Origin: Oscillospiraceae bacterium
GTDB taxonomy: Bacteria; Bacillota_A; Clostridia; Oscillospirales; Oscillospiraceae
DNA length: 25,653 nucleotides
Assembly: GCA_017627975.1 (NCBI GenBank)
Contig: JAGAFT010000037.1
Span: forward strand, 1 to 25,653
Direction of reading: 5' to 3'
Shown: piece after piece, positions 1-6,500 of the stretch
Layout: each line of letters opens with the position of its first letter
Numbering within the stretch: position 1 is the first letter of the stretch
Made by a program: the position numbers and the translations under genes
The notes under the pieces: model-generated
Told to the model about the DNA's origin: nothing
The model's input: only the letters and a program-made list of their open reading frames with translations
The model's database searches: none

Positions 1-66
1 CGGAGTCCATCCTCGTTCTTTGCAGAGACTTCGGATACGATCGGCAATAGCTTCGCGAGTATTCAT
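1..66 (-). CDS. HTH-type (XRE/Cro-like) transcriptional regulator, N-terminal fragment cut by window edge
   Basis: Seen: reading leftward from an ATG at 66, 22 codons are open to the window edge and give MNTREAIADRIRSLCKERGW followed by TP. A GGGAG ribosome site lies about 7 nt upstream of the ATG. Known: this pattern (short polar start, an amphipathic helix with R.R.LC.E.GW, then presumably NALA or similar) matches helix 1 of XRE/Cro-C1 helix-turn-helix regulators. The recognition helix lies outside the window, so the family call rests on the first helix only. Context: the gene is divergent from a restriction-methylation enzyme, and the space between holds three similar palindromes. Inference: it is probably an autoregulated controller of the cassette, like the C proteins of restriction-modification systems. 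It could also be the first gene of an unrelated leftward operon. Confidence 0.6.
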   Translation of the reverse strand, partial: MNTREAIADRIRSLCKERGWTP

Positions 67-93
67 ATGAGTTCTCCCAGCGATTGATCATCC

Positions 94-171
94 TAATGAT
101 AAATCACTGAAAAAAATAGATTAGTGATTCTTCACTAATCTCGAAAAATATGATATAGTGATAAATCACTA
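94..171. promoter_or_regulatory. Three related operator-like palindromes in a divergent promoter region
   Basis: Seen: three dyads share the core half-site TAGTGA. Site 1 (94-109) is TAATGATaaATCACTG, with two mispaired positions. Site 2 (119-140) has perfect 9-bp arms GATTAGTGA/TCACTAATC around a 4-nt spacer. Site 3 (156-171) is TAGTGATaaATCACTA with perfect 7-bp arms. Centres are 28 and 34 bp apart, roughly three helical turns each. A TATGAT at 149-154 and a TATAAA at 177-182 are candidate rightward -10 elements, though no good -35 is visible. Inference: a dimeric HTH protein, most likely the divergent regulator at 1-66, binds all three sites and controls both directions. Confidence 0.65.
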
Positions 172-218
172 AGTCGTATAAAAGAACGATTCACAGGAAG
201 GCAGAGGAAGGAAGCACC

Positions 219-347
219 ATGGCAAAACTGGAAGAAATTACAGATGTCAACGGTGTTGTATCCGGACAGCCTGTCACAATCACTGCTGTGTACTGGTGTG
301 GTTCCAATGTTATTGAGATCACATATAAAACAGCAGCATTCGTGTGA
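219..347 (+). pseudogene. N-terminal remnant resembling a SNF2/DrmD-type helicase (42 codons)
   Basis: Seen: a strong purine-rich ribosome site (AGAGGAAGGAAG) precedes ATG 219. The 42-aa product starts MAKLEEITDVNGVVSGQPVT and goes on with a V.WCGSNVIEITYK segment, then TAAFV and a TGA. Known, from memory: SNF2-type helicases beside class I DNA methyltransferases, including DrmD of class 1 DISARM, start with an E-E-I segment followed by a PVTVV.V.W.G...E.TYK strand, and continue for roughly a thousand residues. Here the similarity stops right after ITYK. Inference: the helicase body was deleted and the stub now ends 26 nt before the methylase ATG, perhaps serving as a translated leader. Alternative: a genuine small leader peptide whose resemblance is coincidental. 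Nothing in the stub alone would have helicase activity. Confidence 0.45.
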
Positions 348-373
348 GTCTTTATACGTGGGAGCGATTTATC

Positions 374-3145
374 ATGACAGATGCACAGCAGAAAACAGCT
401 GCGAAGAAATTCGCGGAATACTGGCAGGGCAAGGGTTATGAGAAAGGCGAGAGTCAGCCTTTCTGGCTTTCCCTTCTTCGTGACGTGTACGGAGTCGAAG
501 AGCCTGAAAAGTACATCAGCTTCGAGGATCAGGTAAAGCTGGACAAGGCTGGTGGTTTTATCGATGGCTACATTTCCGCCACCCATACCATGATTGAGCA
601 GAAAGGCTCAAATAAAGATTTGAATAAGCCCATCAAACAGTCGGACGGCTCGTCGTTGACACCGTTCCAGCAGGCAAAGCGGTATTCCTCTGAACTCCCC
701 TATTCCCAGCGCCCGCGCTGGATTATCGCCTGCAACTTCCGAGAGTTTCAGATATACGACATGGAGCAGCCCAATGCTACGCCAGAAGTGTTGAGGCTGG
801 AAGACTTGCCGAAAGAGTATTACCGCCTCTCCTTTCTTGTGGAGAAGGACAACGTACACTTGCAGCGGGAGGAAGAGATCTCGTTCCAGGCGGGAAAGCT
901 GGTCGGTGTCCTGTATGATGCGCTGGCAAAACAGTACGGTGACCTGGAAGACCCATTTATCTCCCGTAGCCTGAATGTTCTATGTGTCCGTCTGGTATTC
1001 TGCCTGTATGCCGAGGATGCTGGCATTTTCGGAAAGCATCTTATGTTTCACGATTATCTGTCCCGCTATTCCGCCGACGAAATGCGGGAAGCCCTGTTGC
1101 GCCTGTTCGATGTGCTGGATACGGACTACCCGAAACGGAGTAAGTACATGAATCCTGTTCTATCAGCGTTCCCCTATGTCAACGGTGGTCTGTTTGCTGA
1201 TAGAGAAGCAGAAATACCCATATTTACCGAGGAAATCAAAACTATCCTGCTTGACAAAGCAAGCGTCGGTTTCGACTGGTCAGAAATCAGCCCTACCATT
1301 TTCGGTGCCGTCTTTGAGTCTACCTTAAACCCTGATACACGGCGCAAGGGCGGTATGCACTACACGTCAATTCAGAATATTCACAAGGTGATAGACCCTC
1401 TTTTCCTTGATGCGCTCCAGGACGAATACAAAGAGATTGTGGAGATTCCCACGTTCAAGACCAGGGAAGCCAAGCTCCAGGCGTTCCAGAATAAGCTGGC
1501 AAGCCTCCAATTCCTTGACCCTGCCTGCGGAAGCGGTAACTTCCTGACGGAGACCTATATTTCCCTCCGTCGTCTGGAAAACAAGGTGATCTCCGCTCTC
1601 CATCAGGATCAAATCGTCATGGGTGACGCTCTTGACCCTATTAAGGTGTCCATCTCTCAGTTCCACGGCATTGAGATTAATGATTTTGCCGAGACGGTGG
1701 CTAAGACGGCGCTTTGGATAGCGGAAAGCCAGATGATGAAAGCCACAGAAGAAATCGTGGAAATGAACCTGGATTTCCTACCCTTAAAGACCAACGCCAA
1801 CATCGTTGAAGGTAACGCTCTTCGGGTGAATTGGGAAGACATTGTTTCTCCTGATACCCTCAACTACATCATGGGTAATCCGCCTTTTGTTGGCTATGCC
1901 TACCAAACGAAAGAACAGAAGGACGATTTAGCTCTTGTTTGCCCTGCGTGCGGTAAAAACATTGATTATGTCGCTGGTTGGTATTTCAAGACCGCCCGTC
2001 TTATGGAGCGCTACCCAATACGAGCTGCACTTGTATCAACAAACTCAATCACCCAGGGCGAACAGGTTTCAGCTATATGGAGACCTCTTATAGAGAATCA
2101 CGGTGTTCAAATAGATTTCGCTCACAGGGCATTTCGCTGGGATAACGAAGCGAACCTGAAAGCACAGGTTCATTGCGTGATAGTTGGTTTTAGCAATCCC
2201 GCGACAACACAAAAACATCAAAAATACCTGTATGATGGGTCAAAAGTTAGAATCGCCGATAACATTAGCCCTTACTTGATTGACGCACCAAATACGTATG
2301 TTGAACGGAGGTCAGACCCGATTTGTGATGTACCTACATTTGTGCGAGGGTGTCAACCAACAGACGACAGCAATTTTATTCTGACGGCTGAAGAAAAAGA
2401 CGCTCTTCTACAGCGAGAACCACAAGCTGAAAAGTTTATCCGTCCGTACATGATGGGAAAGGACTTTATACAGCGTGTGCCAAGATACTGCATTTGGCTA
2501 GACGGTGCCAATCCAGCTGATCTCAAAAAATGCCCTCTTATCCTTGAACGAGTGGAGAAGGTACGAGAGTTTCGTTTGAAGAGCACAAAATCCGCTACAA
2601 AGGCAAAGGCAGATACGCCATCGCTCTTTGACGAAATCAGAGAACCCAAGACAGATTATGTAGCACTTCCAAAGGTTAGTTCGGAGGGACGCCGATATAT
2701 CCCGATTGATTATCTCCCCCAGCGCATAATACCTGGTGATAAACTTTTCTGTATGCAGAATTCTACACTCTATCATTTTGGAATTCTAACATCCAATATT
2801 CACATGGCGTGGATGCGAGCAGTCTGTGGACGATTAAAAAGTGACTATAGCTATTCAAATACCATCGTCTACAATAACTTTCCTTGGCCTACACCATCCG
2901 AGGCACAGAGAGCCAAGATAGAGCAAACGGCGCAGGAGATTCTTGACGCACGAGCCAAATATCCCGACGCCTCCCTTGCCGATTTGTACGACGAACTGAC
3001 TATGCCTCCTGAGTTGCGGAAAGCCCATCAGCGAAACGACCGTGCCGTGATGGAAGCCTACGGCTTTTGGGGCAAGCTTAACAGCGAGCCCGAATGTGTG
3101 GCAGAATTGATGAAGATGTACCAGCGTCTGTCGAAACCGTTATAA
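374..3145 (+). CDS. MmeI-like class I SAM-dependent DNA methyltransferase / putative type IIL (IIG) restriction-modification enzyme
   Basis: Product of 923 aa, close to the length I recall for MmeI. ATG 374 is chosen over GTG 344 because GGGAG sits 9 nt upstream and the protein then begins MTDAQQKTAAKKF. Seen: residues 62-77 carry FIDG..., with D64 followed by E75-Q-K77 (D-x10-E-x-K), the spacing expected of a PD-(D/E)XK nuclease. Motif I LDPACGSGNF is at about 381-390 (SAM binding) and motif IV NPPF at 502-505 (N6-adenine methylation). A CPAC knuckle follows NPPF, and a target-recognition region and helical C-terminus follow. Known: in this family one chain both methylates one strand of an asymmetric site and cuts unmodified DNA; a related methylase (DrmMI) works in class 1 DISARM. 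Context: a divergent regulator and helicase stub lie upstream. The gene is more AT-rich than the housekeeping genes, which suggests transfer. No frameshift or internal stop is seen. Confidence 0.9.
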   Translation: MTDAQQKTAAKKFAEYWQGKGYEKGESQPFWLSLLRDVYGVEEPEKYISFEDQVKLDKAGGFIDGYISATHTMIEQKGSNKDLNKPIKQSDGSSLTPFQQAKRYSSELPYSQRPRWIIACNFREFQIYDMEQPNATPEVLRLEDLPKEYYRLSFLVEKDNVHLQREEEISFQAGKLVGVLYDALAKQYGDLEDPFISRSLNVLCVRLVFCLYAEDAGIFGKHLMFHDYLSRYSADEMREALLRLFDVLDTDYPKRSKYMNPVLSAFPYVNGGLFADREAEIPIFTEEIKTILLDKASVGFDWSEISPTIFGAVFESTLNPDTRRKGGMHYTSIQNIHKVIDPLFLDALQDEYKEIVEIPTFKTREAKLQAFQNKLASLQFLDPACGSGNFLTETYISLRRLENKVISALHQDQIVMGDALDPIKVSISQFHGIEINDFAETVAKTALWIAESQMMKATEEIVEMNLDFLPLKTNANIVEGNALRVNWEDIVSPDTLNYIMGNPPFVGYAYQTKEQKDDLALVCPACGKNIDYVAGWYFKTARLMERYPIRAALVSTNSITQGEQVSAIWRPLIENHGVQIDFAHRAFRWDNEANLKAQVHCVIVGFSNPATTQKHQKYLYDGSKVRIADNISPYLIDAPNTYVERRSDPICDVPTFVRGCQPTDDSNFILTAEEKDALLQREPQAEKFIRPYMMGKDFIQRVPRYCIWLDGANPADLKKCPLILERVEKVREFRLKSTKSATKAKADTPSLFDEIREPKTDYVALPKVSSEGRRYIPIDYLPQRIIPGDKLFCMQNSTLYHFGILTSNIHMAWMRAVCGRLKSDYSYSNTIVYNNFPWPTPSEAQRAKIEQTAQEILDARAKYPDASLADLYDELTMPPELRKAHQRNDRAVMEAYGFWGKLNSEPECVAELMKMYQRLSKPL

Positions 3146-3248
3146 TGTTCACTTCTCAGTCCAAATGCGCCTTGCCATGCCTCACGACGAGGCGCACGGG
3201 TAGGGATATACTATATTCGTGCTCTCAGCATAGAGTAACGATATATGG

Positions 3249-3296
3249 AAATGCCTGTCCTGGTAACACTCAATGGTTACTGCGACAGGCATTTTT
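3249..3296 (+). terminator. Rho-independent-type hairpin after the methylase gene
   Basis: Perfect 11-bp arms AAATGCCTGTC (3249-3259) and GACAGGCATTT (3284-3294) enclose a loop with a minor GTAAC/GTTAC stem. A short T run follows. It lies 104 nt past the methylase stop. Nearer the stop there is also a 7-bp hairpin TGCGCCT/AGGCGCA (3166-3196) without a U-tract. The 3146-3344 stretch otherwise shows no gene. Confidence 0.65.
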
Positions 3297-3344
3297 AGTT
3301 GACCGGTACTTGATTAAACTCGAAAACGCATTTGAAAAATGCCC

Positions 3345-3574
3345 AATCCGACAGATTTTCCAACTCCAGTCCGACAGATTTCACAATTTCAATCCGACAG
3401 ATTTTCCAATTTCAATCCGACAGATTTTGCAATTCCAATCCGATAGATTTTGCAATTCCAATCCGATAGATTTTGCAATTCCAATCCGACAGATTTTCCA
3501 TTTTCAATCCGATAGATTTCCGATTTTCAACCCTATAGATTTCTGCTTCTCAATCCGATAGATTCTGTTCCCCG
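3345..3574. repeat. Tandem array of ten 23-bp direct repeats
   Basis: Seen: ten consecutive units begin at 3345, 3368, 3391, 3414, 3437, 3460, 3483, 3506, 3529 and 3552, always exactly 23 bp apart. The conserved part of the unit is AATCCGAYAGATTT, followed by a more variable nCAATTyC tail. Units 5 and 6 are identical; the last two are the most diverged. There are no spacers, so it is not CRISPR. Position: between the methylase terminator and the promoter of the thioredoxin-like gene, inside a gene-free stretch of about 570 bp. A weak TTCCCC/GGGGAA dyad (3568-3600) follows the last unit. Function unknown. Confidence 0.97.
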
Positions 3575-3650
3575 AAGTCAAGTGATTTTGTTTTGGGGAA
3601 TAGGATCATTGTTTTCTGCAAAGCCGGGAATCAGGTATCGTCCAAGCACA

Positions 3651-3689
3651 TTGACTTTTCGTCCGAGAACAGATAGAATTGGACGAAAA
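3651..3689 (+). promoter_or_regulatory. Sigma-70-type promoter with overlapping inverted repeat, upstream of the thioredoxin-like gene
   Basis: Seen: -35 TTGACT (3651-3656), a 17-bp spacer, -10 TAGAAT (3674-3679). A 9-bp inverted repeat, TTTTCGTCC (3656-3664) and GGACGAAAA (3681-3689), brackets the -10 element. A related GGACAAAAAA follows at 3701-3710. Inference: a regulated promoter, with a dimeric repressor or redox regulator occupying the bracketed -10. The start site would be near 3686, about 35 nt before the ATG. Confidence 0.7.
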
Positions 3690-3721
3690 AATACAATACT
3701 GGACAAAAAAGGAGCAGGTAT

Positions 3722-4765
3722 ATGAAAAAGATCATCTCGCTTTTCCTTGCGGTCCTGATGCTGGCGGGCAGCTGCACCGCGTTTGCTGCCTCAAACGAGG
3801 ATGCGTCCGCGCAGGTGCAGGACTTCCCGCAGGCCGGCTTCCGCTATGTCTCCCCCTGGACAGATCTGAAGGGTGAGCTTGTGTGGTATCTGACTTCGTA
3901 TTATCCGGGTCAGCTGGCTAACTATCTGGTTCTCTACAGCCCCCGTTCGGTGGAGGGGATGACGGATGCGGAGCTGGACGAGTACCTGCTCACGGATGAA
4001 GCCCTTCCGATCTACGACGTGATGGCAGTCCGCGGCCTTCCCCGGGCGGATCTGGATGAATTCATCTCCACCCTCCGCACGCCCGAGATTCCGGAGGATT
4101 ATCCAGAGGACGAGCTCTTTTCCACCTTCATCCACGAGAAGGATATCATCCTGGATAACGGCTGGGAGCTGCTCGTACAGCGGATGAACCAGTTTAACCC
4201 GGACGGGACGCCCGCCGAAACCCCTGTACCGGGGAATCTGCCGGAAGAGAACCGGGACGAGGCCGGAAAGCTGCTTGCGGATGTGGAGCTTTTCTGCTCG
4301 GGCATCGAGGAAACGGCCTATACGGCTCCGGGCGCTGTGGGATCGACGATTTCCTTCACGGGTACGGATCTGGACGGAAATGAAGTGTCCAGCGCAGACC
4401 TCTTCGCCGGATCCGATGTGACCATGATCAATGTCTGGGCCACCTGGTGCCCGCCCTGCAAGGCAGAACTGCCGGATCTGGCAAAGCTGAACACCCAGTT
4501 TTCAGAGAAGAACTGCCAGATCATCGGCCTGTGCCTGGATGCGGAGGATGCGCTCCAGACTGCGCAGCAGCTGGTAAAGGATTCCGGTTATGTCAACGTG
4601 GTGGGAGAGATGACGGCGCACTTTGACTGGGCCCAGTCCTGCACCGCGATCCCGACCTCCTTCTTTGTCGACAGCCAGGGCAAGATCCTGATTGATCCGA
4701 TCGTCGGCGCCGCGGTCAAGAACTATCCCCAGGCGCTGGAGGATGCGCTGAAGCAAATTGACTGA
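3722..4765 (+). CDS. Exported TlpA-like thioredoxin-domain protein
   Basis: Product of 347 aa; AAGGAG precedes ATG 3722 by 7-8 nt. Seen: a Sec signal peptide MKKIISLFLAVLMLAGSCTA followed by FA, probably cut at AFA|AS. The AGSC just before it is a poor lipobox, so lipidation is not excluded. Residues 30-200 form an acidic N-terminal region I do not recognise. The redoxin domain spans about 205-347, with strand MINVWATW, the active site W242-C243-P-P-C246, and the cis-proline in AIPTSFFVD (P311). Known: TlpA/ResA-type proteins reduce or isomerise disulfides outside the membrane. The substrate cannot be told. Context: its own regulated promoter upstream and a strong terminator downstream, so it is likely monocistronic. 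A 5'-truncated relative lies at 9704-10183. Confidence 0.85.
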   Translation: MKKIISLFLAVLMLAGSCTAFAASNEDASAQVQDFPQAGFRYVSPWTDLKGELVWYLTSYYPGQLANYLVLYSPRSVEGMTDAELDEYLLTDEALPIYDVMAVRGLPRADLDEFISTLRTPEIPEDYPEDELFSTFIHEKDIILDNGWELLVQRMNQFNPDGTPAETPVPGNLPEENRDEAGKLLADVELFCSGIEETAYTAPGAVGSTISFTGTDLDGNEVSSADLFAGSDVTMINVWATWCPPCKAELPDLAKLNTQFSEKNCQIIGLCLDAEDALQTAQQLVKDSGYVNVVGEMTAHFDWAQSCTAIPTSFFVDSQGKILIDPIVGAAVKNYPQALEDALKQID

Positions 4766-4809
4766 TCCTGAACACGTGGAATCAAGTTATAATCGGACGA
4801 AAACAGTTT

Positions 4810-4846
4810 CGGCCGGTGCATAAATGCACCGGCCGTTTTTTATTTT
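4810..4846 (+). terminator. Strong rho-independent terminator of the thioredoxin-like gene
   Basis: Stem CGGCCGGTGCA / TGCACCGGCCG (11 bp) with a TAAA loop, followed by TTTTTTATTTT. It lies 44 nt after the stop codon and also separates this gene from the convergent lipoprotein gene. Confidence 0.92.
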
Positions 4847-4873
4847 GGCAGGATAATAAGAAACTGTGTTTCC

Positions 4874-6265
4874 TCAGTTCCCCGCAATCAGGGTCAGCTC
4901 CGGCAGCGCGGTATCGGCCTCCATCTGCTCCAGGCGCATCCGGAAGTCCTCCTCGGAGATCTTCACGCTTTTTTCGCTGGGGATCCGCTCGCTGTCGCCC
5001 TCCTGGTAATAGCAGGCGGCATACAGGCTTCCGTCGGGCGCCGTCTGCTCGGTGGTGAAAATCATCTCGATGGTTTCCAGGCTGCTTCCGTTCAGACGGC
5101 TGCGCACAATATTGGTATGAAACGCACCGCTGGAGCCCACATACCGGATGGTGTTGTCGCTCTGAAGGTAATAACGCATCCTTGCATATGAAATGGCAAT
5201 TGGCACCGGCGCGCCGTCTTCCAGAGTATAGAGAGCAAAGATATTTTTCTCGGAAAAGTCATCTGTCCCCAGGCCTGCAATGATCAGCTCCCGGATTCCG
5301 TTCCCGTCCAGGTCCTCCAGTGCATAGCCAACCCCACTGGCATATTCTATCATCTCGGAAAGCCCATTTGTCCATGCATATTCCGCGTTTCTGCTGTTTC
5401 CCGGTTCAAAAGCTGTTTTATACTGTTCAATTACACTGCTGTACACCGCGGCATCATCCGCATTCGCCGCTCCGGCAAAGTCCTGCTGTACGGCGGGCTC
5501 TGTGCTCTGAGTTTGGTTGGCTGCCGCCATCGCCGTCTCCACGGGCTCTCCTTCAAAGGGGATCTCCACCTGGGTCCAGTTCAGCTTCAGCTCCATCTTC
5601 TGCATTCCGGCAAAACGCCGTTCCACCGCACTGTCGTAGTCCTGAAGCGAAATCACATTTCCCTGAGCATCCCGGCATTCGGTCGTGTCACTTCCGTTCT
5701 CATCCCAGTCCACATTCTTTGAGGCGATGAACTCCCAGTCCGCCACTCCATTCTTCAGGCAGAGCGCCTGCCAGGAATAATACTGGTGGGCATAGCCATC
5801 GCGGGTCACTCCCTCGCAGGGATAATAATACCGCTCCCCTGCCGCATCGTAGTAGCAGGGCAGGCTCTCCAGGACAATTTCCGGCCAGTCGTCCGGCCCT
5901 TCGATCTCCACATTCGCGTGATACAGGTTGTCAATCCCGCTTCCGTCCGAGCGCACCTCGTAAAAATTGACATAGGTATAGATTCCGCTTCCCTGCGTGC
6001 TTGCCGCAATCACTTCCAGTCGTCCGTTCAGGTCCAGATCCGTGAAGACATAGAACCAGGGCGATTCATAGGGATCACGAAATTCCCAGGACGAACGGTT
6101 TGCTTCCAGAATCTCCAGCTGCTTCTCCTGGGGAAGGGACGGAACCGTAGACGGCGTCTCCGTCGGATTGTCCGCGGCAGGCTGCTGTGCGCTTCCGGCG
6201 CTTGGGCCGCAGGCGCTCAGGCCGACTGCAAGCACAAGAACAAGGGCGAGGATTATTTTCTTCAT
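4874..6265 (-). CDS. Lipoprotein with two EF-hand-like DxDxNGxxE loops, function unknown
   Basis: Product of 463 aa. Seen: type II signal peptide with lipobox L16-S-A-C19, followed by a Gly/Ser/Ala/Pro/Thr-rich linker to about residue 45. Two regions with the same loop type follow: D76-L-D78-L-N80-G...E84 within FTDLDLNGRLEVI, and D318-L-D320-G-N322-G...E326 within ALEDLDGNGIRELII. A low-complexity Ala/Gln/Thr linker (about 245-272) separates them. Known: such loops bind calcium in FG-GAP/VCBS-like and dockerin-like surface proteins of Clostridia. The protein looks like two diverged copies of one domain, attached to the outer face of the membrane. The GGAG site lies 11 nt before the ATG. It is divergent from the hybrid histidine kinase, so a role as ligand-binding partner is possible, but nothing in the sequence proves it. 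Confidence 0.82.
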   Translation of the reverse strand: MKKIILALVLVLAVGLSACGPSAGSAQQPAADNPTETPSTVPSLPQEKQLEILEANRSSWEFRDPYESPWFYVFTDLDLNGRLEVIAASTQGSGIYTYVNFYEVRSDGSGIDNLYHANVEIEGPDDWPEIVLESLPCYYDAAGERYYYPCEGVTRDGYAHQYYSWQALCLKNGVADWEFIASKNVDWDENGSDTTECRDAQGNVISLQDYDSAVERRFAGMQKMELKLNWTQVEIPFEGEPVETAMAAANQTQSTEPAVQQDFAGAANADDAAVYSSVIEQYKTAFEPGNSRNAEYAWTNGLSEMIEYASGVGYALEDLDGNGIRELIIAGLGTDDFSEKNIFALYTLEDGAPVPIAISYARMRYYLQSDNTIRYVGSSGAFHTNIVRSRLNGSSLETIEMIFTTEQTAPDGSLYAACYYQEGDSERIPSEKSVKISEEDFRMRLEQMEADTALPELTLIAGN

Positions 6266-6301
6266 GTACGGATAATCTCCTTTTGGCTCGAACTGCTTCC
6301 G

Positions 6302-6310
6302 ATTATATCA
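6302..6310 (-). promoter_or_regulatory. Extended -10 promoter element for the lipoprotein gene
   Basis: On the minus strand TGATATAAT gives a perfect TATAAT (6302-6307) with the upstream TGn extension. No good -35 is seen at 16-18 bp, as is usual for extended -10 promoters. It lies about 37 nt before the ATG. Confidence 0.6.
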
Positions 6311-6443
6311 CGCTCGTCCGCCGGCGTACACTTAAAAATTCTGAATCCCGCGGCAGTCTGCCGATTCTCCCGTCAAAAAGGAGCACATGTGGGCCGGACC
6401 GTCAAGCGCCCAAAGTATTGATCTTTTCAGATGTGCTTTTTCG

Positions 6444-6452
6444 TGCTATACT
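6444..6452 (+). promoter_or_regulatory. Extended -10 promoter element for the hybrid kinase gene
   Basis: TGCTATACT (TGn plus TATACT) lies 48 nt before the kinase ATG at 6501. The -35 position (TTTTCA at 17 bp) is weak. The 6266-6500 gap between the two divergent genes holds only these two promoters and no recognisable gene. Confidence 0.55.
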
Positions 6453-6500
6453 TTGATAAATTGTGATGCCGAGAAACAAGAGGCGAAGGGGGAATCCCTG

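Noticed and set aside
244..441. A 65-codon frame overlapping the helicase stub and the methylase start
   Set aside because: It has no ribosome site and overlaps two better supported frames.
3094..3561. A 155-codon frame from the methylase end through the 23-bp repeats
   Set aside because: It starts inside the methylase gene in another frame, has no ribosome site and crosses a terminator hairpin; only the repeat part is discussed, as a low-weight finding.
3345..3574. CRISPR array
   Set aside because: Units abut directly with no unique spacers, the period is 23 bp, and no cas gene is near.
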